Part shown: one piece after another, positions 9,924 through 18,450 of the stretch | Position numbering within the stretch: position 1 is the first letter of the stretch | How the letters are laid out: the number at the start of each line of letters is the position of its first letter | Source of the DNA: Acetobacter estunensis | GTDB lineage: Bacteria > Pseudomonadota > Alphaproteobacteria > Acetobacterales > Acetobacteraceae | Direction: 5' to 3' | Length of the DNA: 64,000 bases | Assembly (NCBI RefSeq): GCF_011516945.1 | Contig: NZ_WOTH01000006.1 | Coordinates: forward strand, 59,093 to 123,092 | Made by a program: the position numbers and the translations under genes | The notes under the pieces: model-generated | The model's input: only the letters and a program-made list of their open reading frames with translations | Databases searched by the model: none | Told to the model about the DNA's origin: nothing

Positions 9924-9947
9924 CCCATACGCAGGATTGCGTATGGG
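9924..9947. promoter_or_regulatory. Perfect 10+10 bp inverted repeat, candidate operator
   Basis: The arms CCCATACGCA and TGCGTATGGG flank GGAT and match perfectly. The element lies between the hybrid kinase gene and urtA, 54 bp before the urtA start codon. Spacing and symmetry suit a dimeric LuxR/NarL-type regulator, and the adjacent response regulator is the obvious candidate. Binding is inferred, not shown. Confidence 0.6.
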
Positions 9948-10000
9948 AAGATGTTTTCTCTTCGGTCGAGAATGGGGCAGCAGCAAAAGGACCGTTCATC

Positions 10001-11341
10001 ATGCCCGTCACCCTGCCGAATCTTTCCCGTCGCGCGTTCGGACGTCTGGCTCTCGCCTCTTCGGTGGCGGCCGTGGGTGCCGCATGGAGCAGTGAGCGGT
10101 CTTACGCGGCGGCGCCCAAGGGCGAGCCGATCAAGGTGGGTATCCTGCATTCGCTTTCGGGCACGATGGCCATCAGCGAGACGACTCTCAAGGATGTCAT
10201 GTTGATGCTGATTGCTGAGCAGAACCGCAAGGGCGGACTGCTCGGCCGTCCTCTGGAGGCGGTCGTGGTGGATCCAGCGTCTAACTGGCCGCTGTTTGCG
10301 GAGAAGGCGCGCCAGCTTCTCTCGGTGGACAAGGTGTCGGCCGTGTTCGGGTGCTGGACCAGCGTGTCACGCAAATCGGTGTTGCCGGTGTTTGAGGAAC
10401 TCAACGGTATTCTGTTCTATCCGGTGCAGTACGAGGCACAGGAGTGCAGCCGCAACATCTTCTACACCGGAGCCGCTCCCAACCAGCAGGCCATTCCGGC
10501 CGTGGACTATCTGCTGAGCGAAGACGGCGGTGGCGCGAAACGGTTCGCGCTGGTGGGCACGGATTATGTTTATCCGCGCACGACCAACCAGATTCTCGTG
10601 AATTATCTCAAGTCAAAGGGGATCGCGGATGAGGATATCATGGTCAACTACACGCCGTTCGGACAGTCCGACTGGCAGACCATTGTGTCCCAGATCAAGG
10701 CGTTTGGCTCGGCGGGTAAGAAGACGGCGGTGGTCTCCACCATCAACGGCGATGCCAACGTGCCGTTTTACAAGGAACTCGGCAATCAGGGCATTTCTTC
10801 CACTGATATTCCGGTGATGGCCTTCAGCGTGGGTGAGGAAGAGCTGGCGGGTATGGACACCAAACCGCTGGTGGGGCAACTCGCGGCGTGGAACTATTTC
10901 GAGAGCATCGATACGCCCGCGAACGAGGCGTTCATCAAGCAGTGGCATGAGTTCACGAAAAATCCCAAGCGCACTACCAACGATCCGATGGAGGCGCATT
11001 ATATCGGCTTCAACATGTGGGTTCAGGCCGTCACCAAGGCCGGTACGACCGATCATGACAAGGTGATCGACGCCATGATCGGCATCCGTCAGCCCAATTT
11101 GACGGGTGGCGTGGCCGAGATGCTGCCCGACCATCATCTGACGAAACCTGTCTATATCGGTGAGATTCAGGATGACGGACAATTCTCGGTGGTGTGGAAG
11201 ACGCCCGCGCTCGTGCCGGGACAGGCGTGGTCGCCATGGGTGCCGGAAACCAAGGATCTGATCGGAGACTGGAGCCAGCCGATCGCGTGCGGTAATTACA
11301 ACACCGTGACAAAGACCTGCATTGGCAAGAAGCATGCGTAA
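10001..11341 (+). CDS. urtA: Urea ABC transporter substrate-binding protein
   Basis: 446 aa periplasmic binding protein of the Leu/Ile/Val-like family that captures urea for UrtBCDE. An N-terminal export signal is visible (LSRRAFGRLALASSVAAVGA, with adjacent arginines compatible with Tat export). UrtA-typical segments follow: VGILHSLSGTMAISE, FGCWTSVSRKSVLPVFE, LFYPVQYEAQECS and FYTGAAPNQQAIPA. AAGGA lies 9 bp before the ATG. First gene of urtABCDE; urtB overlaps its end by 8 bp. Confidence 0.96.
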   Translation: MPVTLPNLSRRAFGRLALASSVAAVGAAWSSERSYAAAPKGEPIKVGILHSLSGTMAISETTLKDVMLMLIAEQNRKGGLLGRPLEAVVVDPASNWPLFAEKARQLLSVDKVSAVFGCWTSVSRKSVLPVFEELNGILFYPVQYEAQECSRNIFYTGAAPNQQAIPAVDYLLSEDGGGAKRFALVGTDYVYPRTTNQILVNYLKSKGIADEDIMVNYTPFGQSDWQTIVSQIKAFGSAGKKTAVVSTINGDANVPFYKELGNQGISSTDIPVMAFSVGEEELAGMDTKPLVGQLAAWNYFESIDTPANEAFIKQWHEFTKNPKRTTNDPMEAHYIGFNMWVQAVTKAGTTDHDKVIDAMIGIRQPNLTGGVAEMLPDHHLTKPVYIGEIQDDGQFSVVWKTPALVPGQAWSPWVPETKDLIGDWSQPIACGNYNTVTKTCIGKKHA

Positions 11342-12941
11342 GGCCGGATGGCTTTCCGGTGTGATGGCGGCTCTCGTAATGGGAGCCGCCATCGTTTTCT
11401 CGCCCCTGGCGCACGCAGATGAATTCGATGCGCTTGCCAGCGGGCATTTCGAGGATATGGCTGGGGCCATCGCCACGCTTGCTGCTTCCGGCAACCCGCA
11501 GGCTGTACCGGTTCTGCACGCGCTGGAAGAACACCAGCTTTTTGCGTCCTCTCAGGGTGGTCTGTTCATCCGTCAGGGCGAGAACTATGTGGATGCCCGC
11601 ACAGGCCAGCCTGTCAGCGCGACACCACCTGATCTACATCCCATGCGGCTGAACAATCGGGTGCGCAAGGCACTGGCCGGTGCGCAGGCGGAGATGGAAC
11701 TGGTGGCGCCCCAGCGGGATGTGCGCCTGAAGGCCGCCACCGCGCTCTATGGACGGCACGATCCGGCTCTGCTTCCAGCAATCGATCATGCGTTATCGGT
11801 GGAAAAGGATTCCGGCGTGCGTGTGAAGCTTGAGGAAGCACGTGCGGCGACAATTCTTGGGCAGGCACCTGTAGAGGGTGCTCAGAGCCAGCGTCTGGAG
11901 GCGGTGCATACGCTGGCCGGAGTGGGTGGACTGGAGGCGCGGGGCATTCTGGCTTCGGTCGCAGCAGCATCCGTGGAGGCGCCGGATGTGCGCAAGGCAG
12001 CATCCGAAGGGGTGTCCGCTATTGATTGGCACCTGCGCATGTGGAGCGTGTTCCAGAATGCGTTCTACGGTCTGAGTTATGGCTCCGTTCTGTTGCTGGC
12101 AGCCACGGGTCTGGCCATCACTTTCGGTGTGATGGGCGTGATCAACATGGCTCATGGCGAGATGATGATGATCGGAGCCTATACGACGTGGATGGTTCAG
12201 CAGGGTATTCGTGCAACGGCACCCATGCTGGAACCTGTGTCCATTCTTCTCGCCATTCCAGTGGCTTTTCTCGTGTGTGGCACGATTGGCGTGGTGATTG
12301 AGCGCGGACTGATCCGCTTTCTCTACGGGCGTCCACTGGAAACCCTGCTTGCCACATGGGGGCTTTCCCTCATTTTGCAGCAGGCCGTACGCTCCATTTT
12401 CGGGCCCACCAATCTTGCGGTCGAAACCCCCTTGTGGCTGTCGGGATCGTTTGCGCTGGGCGGCATGGACATTACGCTCAATCGGCTTGCGATCTTCATC
12501 TTTGCTGGATTGGTGCTTGGCGGCCTCATGCTGGTGCTGCGTCGGACACCGCTGGGTCTCCAGATGCGGGCGGTGACGCAGAACCGGCGCATGGCCGCGC
12601 TCATGGGCATCCGCACGCCTCGGGTCGATGCGCTGGCTTTCGGGTTGGGGGCGGGGCTGGCCGGACTGGCCGGCGTAGCGGTCAGCCAGATCGACAATGT
12701 CAGCCCCAACCTTGGGCAGTCCTACATCATCGACAGTTTCATGGTGGTGGTGTTCGGTGGCGTGGGCAACCTGTGGGGCACGCTGGCGGCGGCCATGGCG
12801 CTTGGCATGGGCGGCAAGATTCTGGAGCCGACCATCGGGGCCGTATCGGCCAAGATCGCCATTCTCGTGCTGGTCATTCTCTACATCCAGCGTCATCCGC
12901 GCGGCATGTTTCCCGTGCGCGGACGGGGAGTTGAATCATGA
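11334..12941 (+). CDS. urtB: Urea ABC transporter permease UrtB
   Basis: Inner-membrane permease, 535 aa. As usual for UrtB it starts with a signal-like helix (GVMAALVMGAAIVFSPLAHA) and a soluble, alpha-helical repeat region to about residue 230. The LivH-type membrane domain follows, starting near FYGLSYGSVLLLAATGLAI. GVINMAHGEMMMIGAY and VVVFGGVGNLWGTLAAA are family landmarks. The ATG at 11334 within the end of urtA was chosen over a TTG at 11322. The stop overlaps urtC by 4 bp. Confidence 0.95.
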   Translation: MRKAGWLSGVMAALVMGAAIVFSPLAHADEFDALASGHFEDMAGAIATLAASGNPQAVPVLHALEEHQLFASSQGGLFIRQGENYVDARTGQPVSATPPDLHPMRLNNRVRKALAGAQAEMELVAPQRDVRLKAATALYGRHDPALLPAIDHALSVEKDSGVRVKLEEARAATILGQAPVEGAQSQRLEAVHTLAGVGGLEARGILASVAAASVEAPDVRKAASEGVSAIDWHLRMWSVFQNAFYGLSYGSVLLLAATGLAITFGVMGVINMAHGEMMMIGAYTTWMVQQGIRATAPMLEPVSILLAIPVAFLVCGTIGVVIERGLIRFLYGRPLETLLATWGLSLILQQAVRSIFGPTNLAVETPLWLSGSFALGGMDITLNRLAIFIFAGLVLGGLMLVLRRTPLGLQMRAVTQNRRMAALMGIRTPRVDALAFGLGAGLAGLAGVAVSQIDNVSPNLGQSYIIDSFMVVVFGGVGNLWGTLAAAMALGMGGKILEPTIGAVSAKIAILVLVILYIQRHPRGMFPVRGRGVES

Positions 12942-14077
12942 ACCTGCTCTCGAAGCCGGGTGCGCGGTCTTTTCCGGGTGCGGTCCGTATGGCGGCTGTG
13001 GTCGTGGTGGTGGCAATCGTGCTGGCAGGTGCAAGCATGCTGCCCGAAAGCAACCCGTTGCACGTCTCGGCCTTTGTCGTGTCGCTGGCGGGGAAATATC
13101 TGGCCTATGCCATGCTGGCGCTATCGGTCGATCTGGTGTGGGGGTTTGCAGGCATCCTGACGCTTGGTCATGCCGCCTTCTTCGCGTTGGGCGGTTACGC
13201 GATGGGCATGTATCTCATGCGTGAGATCGGCGCGCGGGGCGTGTACGGCAATCCGAACCTGCCGGATTTCATGATCTTTCTCTCATGGAAAAGCCTGCCG
13301 TGGTACTGGTGGGGCACGGATCATTTCGCATGGGCGATGTTGCTGGTTCTGGTGATTCCGGCGGCACTGGCGGGCGTGTTTGGCTGGCTGGCGTTCCGTT
13401 CGCGTGTGTCGGGGGTGTATCTCTCGATCATCACGCAGGCGCTGACTTATGCGCTGATGCTTGGATTTTTCCAGAACGGACTGGGTTTTGGCGGCAACAA
13501 CGGTCTGACGGATTTCAAGGACATTCTGGGCGCCGATCTGCATACCCCCACGACCCGTGCGGTGTTGCTGGTCGTCACGGGCGTGATGCTGGCGCTGGCG
13601 CTTCTGATCTCGCGCTTTGTGGTGGGCGGGCGTTTCGGTAATCTGCTCGTGGCGGTAAGGGATGCTGAAAGCCGCACGCGCTTTCTGGGCTATCGCCCCG
13701 ATCAGGTGAAACTTCTGGTGTGGGTGTTTTCCGCCATGATCGCGGCGGTCGGCGGTGCGCTTTATGTCACGCAGGTCGGCATCATCAACCCGGGTGAATT
13801 CGCGCCTGCCAATTCGATTGAATCCGTGATCTGGGTAGCCGTCGGCGGTCGTGGCACGCTTGCGGGCGCGGTGCTTGGCGCGGTGCTGGTCAATCTGGGC
13901 AAGACACTGTTCACGGCATGGCTGCCGGAGTTCTGGCTTTATGGCCTTGGGCTGCTGTTCCTTGTGACGACACTGTTCCTCCCGAATGGGCTGATGGGAT
14001 TGTGGCGTCCCATGAAAAAGGCTGCACCGGAAGAGGTGACGCCTGAAGTGTCGGACACGCAGGGAGACGAGGCATGA
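12938..14077 (+). CDS. urtC: Urea ABC transporter permease UrtC
   Basis: LivM-type second permease of the urea importer, 379 aa. Segments MLALSVDLVWGFAGILTLGHAAFFALGGYAMGMY (in part), GNNGLTDF and VAVGGRGTLAGAVLGAVLV match the family, and about nine or ten membrane segments are visible. It overlaps urtB and urtD by 4 bp each (ATGA), so the permease and ATPase genes should be translated in step. A short acidic tail follows the last helix. Confidence 0.95.
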   Translation: MNLLSKPGARSFPGAVRMAAVVVVVAIVLAGASMLPESNPLHVSAFVVSLAGKYLAYAMLALSVDLVWGFAGILTLGHAAFFALGGYAMGMYLMREIGARGVYGNPNLPDFMIFLSWKSLPWYWWGTDHFAWAMLLVLVIPAALAGVFGWLAFRSRVSGVYLSIITQALTYALMLGFFQNGLGFGGNNGLTDFKDILGADLHTPTTRAVLLVVTGVMLALALLISRFVVGGRFGNLLVAVRDAESRTRFLGYRPDQVKLLVWVFSAMIAAVGGALYVTQVGIINPGEFAPANSIESVIWVAVGGRGTLAGAVLGAVLVNLGKTLFTAWLPEFWLYGLGLLFLVTTLFLPNGLMGLWRPMKKAAPEEVTPEVSDTQGDEA

Positions 14078-14817
14078 CGGACGACTCCCTTCTTCTGGAT
14101 GTGCGTGATGTCAGCGTCACCTTCGATGGGTTCCGTGCCATCAACAATCTGAGCCTGGCGCTGAAACCGGGGGAAATGCGGGCCATTGTGGGGCCGAACG
14201 GCGCGGGCAAGACCACGATGATGGACATCATCACGGGTAAGACGCGCCCTGACACCGGCATCGTACGTTTCAAGGGACGCGATCTGACAAAGCTGGATGA
14301 GCCGACCATTGCGCGTCTGGGTATCGGGCGGAAGTTCCAGAAGCCGACCGTGTTCGAGGCGCTTACGGTGGTGGAAAACCTGATGCTGTCTCTCAAAGGC
14401 ATCCGTTCTCCGTTCTCCGTTCTCATGGCGCGTCCGACGGCACGGGAGCGTGAAAGGATCGCGCATCTTTTGAAACTGACGCGGCTTGAAAAACACGCCG
14501 ACCGTCAGGCTGGCGGCATGAGCCACGGCCAGAAACAGTGGCTGGAAATCGGGATGCTGATGGGACAGGAGCCCGATTTGCTACTGGTGGATGAGCCGGT
14601 GGCGGGGATGACGGATGCCGAGACGATGGCAACGGCGGATCTGCTGCGCGAAATCAACCGTACGCGAAGCGTGGTGGTGGTCGAGCATGACATGGATTTC
14701 GTGCGGGCGCTTGGCGTCACGGTGACGGTGCTGCACGAAGGTTCCGTTCTGGCGGAAGGCCCGCTGGATGAGGTGAGCGCCGATCCGCGCGTGATCGAGG
14801 TCTATCTTGGCCGCTAA
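14074..14817 (+). CDS. urtD: Urea ABC transporter ATP-binding protein UrtD
   Basis: LivG-type ATPase subunit, 247 aa. Walker A is GPNGAGKTTMMD. The ABC signature region is GMSHGQKQWLEIGMLM; SHGQ in place of the usual SGGQ is normal for UrtD. Walker B is LLLVDEPVAGM, and the switch histidine lies in VVVEHDMDFV. It pairs with UrtE to drive urea import across the inner membrane. Confidence 0.95.
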   Translation: MTDDSLLLDVRDVSVTFDGFRAINNLSLALKPGEMRAIVGPNGAGKTTMMDIITGKTRPDTGIVRFKGRDLTKLDEPTIARLGIGRKFQKPTVFEALTVVENLMLSLKGIRSPFSVLMARPTARERERIAHLLKLTRLEKHADRQAGGMSHGQKQWLEIGMLMGQEPDLLLVDEPVAGMTDAETMATADLLREINRTRSVVVVEHDMDFVRALGVTVTVLHEGSVLAEGPLDEVSADPRVIEVYLGR

Positions 14818-14852
14818 GCGTCGTGCCGGGACTACGAAAGGAGACGGCTCTC

Positions 14853-15548
14853 ATGCTCAGGGTTGAGGACGTTCATCTGCATTATGGTGCGGCGATTGCC
14901 CTGCGCGGTGTCTCGCTGGAGGCACGCGAAGGAGCTGTGACCTGCATTCTCGGGCGCAATGGCGTGGGCAAGACCAGCCTGATACGGGCGGTGACGGGCA
15001 TGCACGCCGTCAGTTCCGGGCGCATTGAGTGGGAAGGCGAGGACATTACGAAGCTTGCAGCGTATGACCGCGCAAGCCGAGGCATTGCGACAGTGCCGCA
15101 GGGACGCGACATCTTTCCGCTTCTCACTGTGCGCGAAAATCTCGAAACCGGTTTTGGTCTGCTGTCACGGGGACAGCGCAAGGTGCCGGATGAGATTTTC
15201 GACCTTTTTCCTGTGCTGGCAAAAATGCTCGACCGTAGGGGCGGTGATCTATCGGGAGGGCAGCAGCAGCAGCTTGCGATTGCCCGCGCTCTGGTGATCC
15301 GTCCAAGGCTTCTGGTTCTGGATGAACCGACAGAAGGCATTCAGCCAAGCATCATCAAGGACATCGGTACGATCATCGGTATGCTGCGCGATCGGGGCGA
15401 TATGGCGATTGTGCTGGTGGAACAGTATTTCGATTTTGCGTTCGAGCTGGCCGATACGGTGGCGGTTCTGGACCGTGGCAAGGTCATGCTGAGTGGGCAG
15501 GTGGCGGATCTGGTGGCCGAAGAGGTACGCTCGCATATTGCGATCTGA
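14853..15548 (+). CDS. urtE: Urea ABC transporter ATP-binding protein UrtE
   Basis: LivF-type ATPase subunit, 231 aa. Walker A is GRNGVGKTSLIR, the signature motif is LSGGQQQQLAIARAL, and Walker B is LLVLDEPTEGI. The ATG at 14853 has AAAGGAG 9 bp upstream and gives the standard MLRVEDVHLHYG opening, so the longer open frame from 14823 was trimmed. Last gene of the importer; its end faces the nickel permease gene 18 bp away. Confidence 0.95.
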   Translation: MLRVEDVHLHYGAAIALRGVSLEAREGAVTCILGRNGVGKTSLIRAVTGMHAVSSGRIEWEGEDITKLAAYDRASRGIATVPQGRDIFPLLTVRENLETGFGLLSRGQRKVPDEIFDLFPVLAKMLDRRGGDLSGGQQQQLAIARALVIRPRLLVLDEPTEGIQPSIIKDIGTIIGMLRDRGDMAIVLVEQYFDFAFELADTVAVLDRGKVMLSGQVADLVAEEVRSHIAI

Positions 15549-15566
15549 TGCTTCTGTGACGTCTCT

Positions 15567-16565
15567 TTAGGAGTTTTCCTGTCGTCTGGATGGTTTTTTC
15601 CATCCGGCCAGAGAAACGTAGCTCCACATCAGCAGGAATGTTGCCAGAATGCCCGTGCCCAGAATCTGGAAATGATCGCTCAGGAAATCCATCATGCCGG
15701 TCAAGGTGATGGGTAGACTCATGACACGGCTCACAAGAGGGATGCCCTCAATGATGGCAACGCCAAAAGCCGTTGCAGCGGATACGGAGGCAACCGCCAG
15801 CAGGTAGTGTTTGCGGCGCTGAGAGGAGGGCGCGCTCCATCTCCACGCTTCCACCATCAGCACGGTATCGAGACTATCCACCAGCATCATTCCGGCTGTG
15901 AATAGAAGCGGAAAGAGCAGGATCGTTGCGGGCGGAAGATCGGTTCGGGCCTGTGTGGTCGTCAGCCCCAGCAGTCCGATTTCGGTTGCGGTGTCGAAGC
16001 CCAGCCCGAAGAGAAACCCCAGCGGGAACATCTGCCATTCCTTGCCGATAATCTTCATCAGGGGACGCAGAAGCCATGAAACAGGCCCCAAAGGCTGGAT
16101 TTGGGCGGAGGTGCTGGGCGCGCGGATCAGGGATCGCACAAGTGCTGCGTTGAGTATTCCCATAAGGAGAAGGAAGGAAACGGAGACGGTGGTTCCGATC
16201 AGGTTTCCGGTCAGGTGCCAGCGCTCCAGCCAGTCCGATACAGGCAGCAGGATGAGCGCGCAGGTGGCAAGAATGACGACGCTTGAGTGGCCGAGTGAGA
16301 AAAACAGTCCTGTGCTGTAAGGTTTTCGTCCCTGTGCCATGAGTTTGCGCGTGACGGTGTCGATGGCGGCGATATGGTCCGCGTCCATGGCGTGACGCAG
16401 TCCGAAGGTCCATGCGAGAAATGCTGAAGCCAGCATCGCAGGATGTGTGGCACTCACGAGAAGGGCTACAGCCCAGCATGCAAAATTGACCAGAACGAGG
16501 CCGCCCATCAGGCGAAAGACAGGGTTCTGGTACATGCAGGGAGAGTCCGCTTTCTTCAACATCAT
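15567..16565 (-). CDS. NiCoT-family nickel/cobalt permease
   Basis: 332 aa inner-membrane permease of the HoxN/NixA family, which takes up nickel (sometimes cobalt). Signatures are RHAMDADHIAAIDTVTRKL, LFFSLGHSSVV, LGFDTATEIGLL and GMMLVDSLDT; about eight membrane segments are visible. Nickel is the urease cofactor, and the gene sits at the end of the urea gene block, convergent with urtE. Supply of urease metal is therefore the likely job. I leave the symbol empty because hoxN, nixA and nicT cannot be told apart here. Confidence 0.92.
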   Translation of the reverse strand: MMLKKADSPCMYQNPVFRLMGGLVLVNFACWAVALLVSATHPAMLASAFLAWTFGLRHAMDADHIAAIDTVTRKLMAQGRKPYSTGLFFSLGHSSVVILATCALILLPVSDWLERWHLTGNLIGTTVSVSFLLLMGILNAALVRSLIRAPSTSAQIQPLGPVSWLLRPLMKIIGKEWQMFPLGFLFGLGFDTATEIGLLGLTTTQARTDLPPATILLFPLLFTAGMMLVDSLDTVLMVEAWRWSAPSSQRRKHYLLAVASVSAATAFGVAIIEGIPLVSRVMSLPITLTGMMDFLSDHFQILGTGILATFLLMWSYVSLAGWKKPSRRQENS

Positions 16566-16700
16566 TCATCAGCAGGCGATGTTGGATAGCTCGCCCATAT
16601 TTCGACAGTGGATGCAGGGAGTGAGAGAGAGGCAATACGTAATTTTGAGAAATCGGATGTTCCCGGTGAGGTGTTATAGCCCCACCGGGAAAGTGTTGTT

Positions 16701-18353
16701 TCAGGAACCGGCGGACAGCACCTTGGAAATGACGTCCTGTGCTTCGTTCTGGATTTCCTTGAGATGCTCGGGGCTTTTGAAACTTTCGGCGTAGATCTTG
16801 TAAACATCCTCTGTGCCGGAGGGACGGGCGGCGAACCAGCCGTCCTTCGTCGTGACCTTCAGTCCGCCGATGGAGGCGTTGTTCCCCGGCGCCTTGGTCA
16901 GCTTGGCTGTGATGGTCTCACCTGCCAGTGTGTCGCCCGGATACTGCTCGGGGGACAGGTTGGCGAGACGCGCCTTCTGCTCCGGTGTGGCGGCGGCATC
17001 AATGCGTGCGTAATAGGCCGTGCCCAGCCGCTTTGCGATGTCATGATAATGCGCGCTGGGGTTCTTGCCGGTTTTCGCCGTGATCTCGGCAGCAAGAAGG
17101 CCAAGGATGATTCCATCCTTATCGGTCGTCCAGACTGTGCCGTCACGGCGGAGGAAGGAGGCTCCGGCACTTTCTTCGCCCCCGAAGCCGAGGCTTCCGT
17201 CCAGAAGGCCGGGAACGAACCACTTGAAGCCTACGGGTACTTCCACCAACTTGCGCCCAAGCTCAGCCGCCACACGGTCGATCAATCCGCTGCTGACCAG
17301 CGTTTTGCCAATGCCGGTGTCGGCGCTCCACTGCGGGCGATTGCGGTAGAGATAGGAAATGGCGACGGCCAGATAGTGGTTGGGGTTCATCAACCCGTCA
17401 GGTTGGGCCACGATCCCGTGACGGTCTGCATCCGTGTCGTTGGCGAAAGCGACGTCGAAGGTTTTTCCCATTTCGATCAGTCGGGCCATGGCGTAGGGAG
17501 AGGAGCAGTCCATGCGGATCTGACCGTCCCAGTCGGCGGTCATGAAGCTGAACTGTGGATCGACTTCTTCGCTCACGACTGTGGCGTTCAGGCCGTAACG
17601 CGCAATGATCGGCTGCCAGTACCGCACCGCCGCCCCACCAAGCGGGTCGATGCCGATCTTCACGCCCGCATCTCGGATGGCGGCCATGTCGATGACCGAG
17701 TCCAGATCTTCCACATAGGGCGTCACGAAGTCATGGCGTGTGATGCACGGCTCGTTGATGGCGCGCTCGAATGTTAGGCGCTTCACCTCTTTGAGGCCAT
17801 CGGCGAGGAAGCCGTTGGCCATGTTCTGAATGGCTTTGGTGATGTCGGAATCCGCCGGACCACCATGCGGGGGGTTGTATTTGAAGCCGCCATCCGTGGG
17901 CGGGTTGTGTGAAGGCGTGACCACGATGCCATCCGCCAGACCGCTTTTGCGTCCGCGATTATAGGTCAGGATCGCATGGGAGATGACGGGCGTAGGAGTG
18001 TAGCCATCGTCATGAGCGATGTGGACGGCAATGCCGTGGGCCGCCAGCACTTCGATGGCCGTGCGTTGGGCGGGGGCGGAGACAGCGTGGGTATCGATGC
18101 CCGTGAAAAGAGGGCCATCGATGCCCTGTGCCTTGCGATAGCGGGCAATGCCTTCGCAGATGGCGAGGATGTGGTTCTCGTTGAAGCTGGTGTTAAGCGG
18201 TGCGCCACGATGACCGGAGGTGCCAAACGACACACGCTGCGTGGGGATGGAGGGATCGGGCTTGCGTTCGTAATAGGCGGCGATCACGGCCGGAATGTCG
18301 GGAAGATCGGATGCTGGCAGGCGTTTTCCGGCCAATGGGCTGATCTTTGCCAT
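16701..18353 (-). CDS. pgm: Phosphoglucomutase (alpha-D-glucose 1,6-phosphomutase)
   Basis: 550 aa, full length. Interconverts glucose 1-phosphate and glucose 6-phosphate, linking glycogen metabolism to central carbon. Motifs are SFGTSGHRG at the N-terminus, the catalytic phosphoserine loop VTPSHNPP, the metal loop NDTDADRHG, the sugar-binding [10 protein letters not shown] and a C-terminal [16 protein letters not shown]. It lies downstream of treY in the same direction, at the end of the glycogen/trehalose block. ADP-glucose pyrophosphorylase (glgC) is not in the window. Confidence 0.96.
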   Translation of the reverse strand: MAKISPLAGKRLPASDLPDIPAVIAAYYERKPDPSIPTQRVSFGTSGHRGAPLNTSFNENHILAICEGIARYRKAQGIDGPLFTGIDTHAVSAPAQRTAIEVLAAHGIAVHIAHDDGYTPTPVISHAILTYNRGRKSGLADGIVVTPSHNPPTDGGFKYNPPHGGPADSDITKAIQNMANGFLADGLKEVKRLTFERAINEPCITRHDFVTPYVEDLDSVIDMAAIRDAGVKIGIDPLGGAAVRYWQPIIARYGLNATVVSEEVDPQFSFMTADWDGQIRMDCSSPYAMARLIEMGKTFDVAFANDTDADRHGIVAQPDGLMNPNHYLAVAISYLYRNRPQWSADTGIGKTLVSSGLIDRVAAELGRKLVEVPVGFKWFVPGLLDGSLGFGGEESAGASFLRRDGTVWTTDKDGIILGLLAAEITAKTGKNPSAHYHDIAKRLGTAYYARIDAAATPEQKARLANLSPEQYPGDTLAGETITAKLTKAPGNNASIGGLKVTTKDGWFAARPSGTEDVYKIYAESFKSPEHLKEIQNEAQDVISKVLSAGS

Positions 18354-18450
18354 GAGTGGAACGGTCCTCGTTTCTCAGTTTTGCGATAACGCTCGCCCGG
18401 TAACAAACAACCTTCGGGGCTGACGGTCCAGCCCTGAAGGGAATGTCTGT

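Noticed and set aside
15549..16700. A nickel-responsive riboswitch or NikR site controlling the NiCoT gene
   Set aside because: Neither the short convergent gap nor the 135-bp region upstream of the gene shows a palindrome or structured RNA that I could identify.
18354..18450. Possible regulatory RNA between pgm and treY
   Set aside because: Under 100 bp, no convincing stem-loop with a T run and no conserved motif seen.
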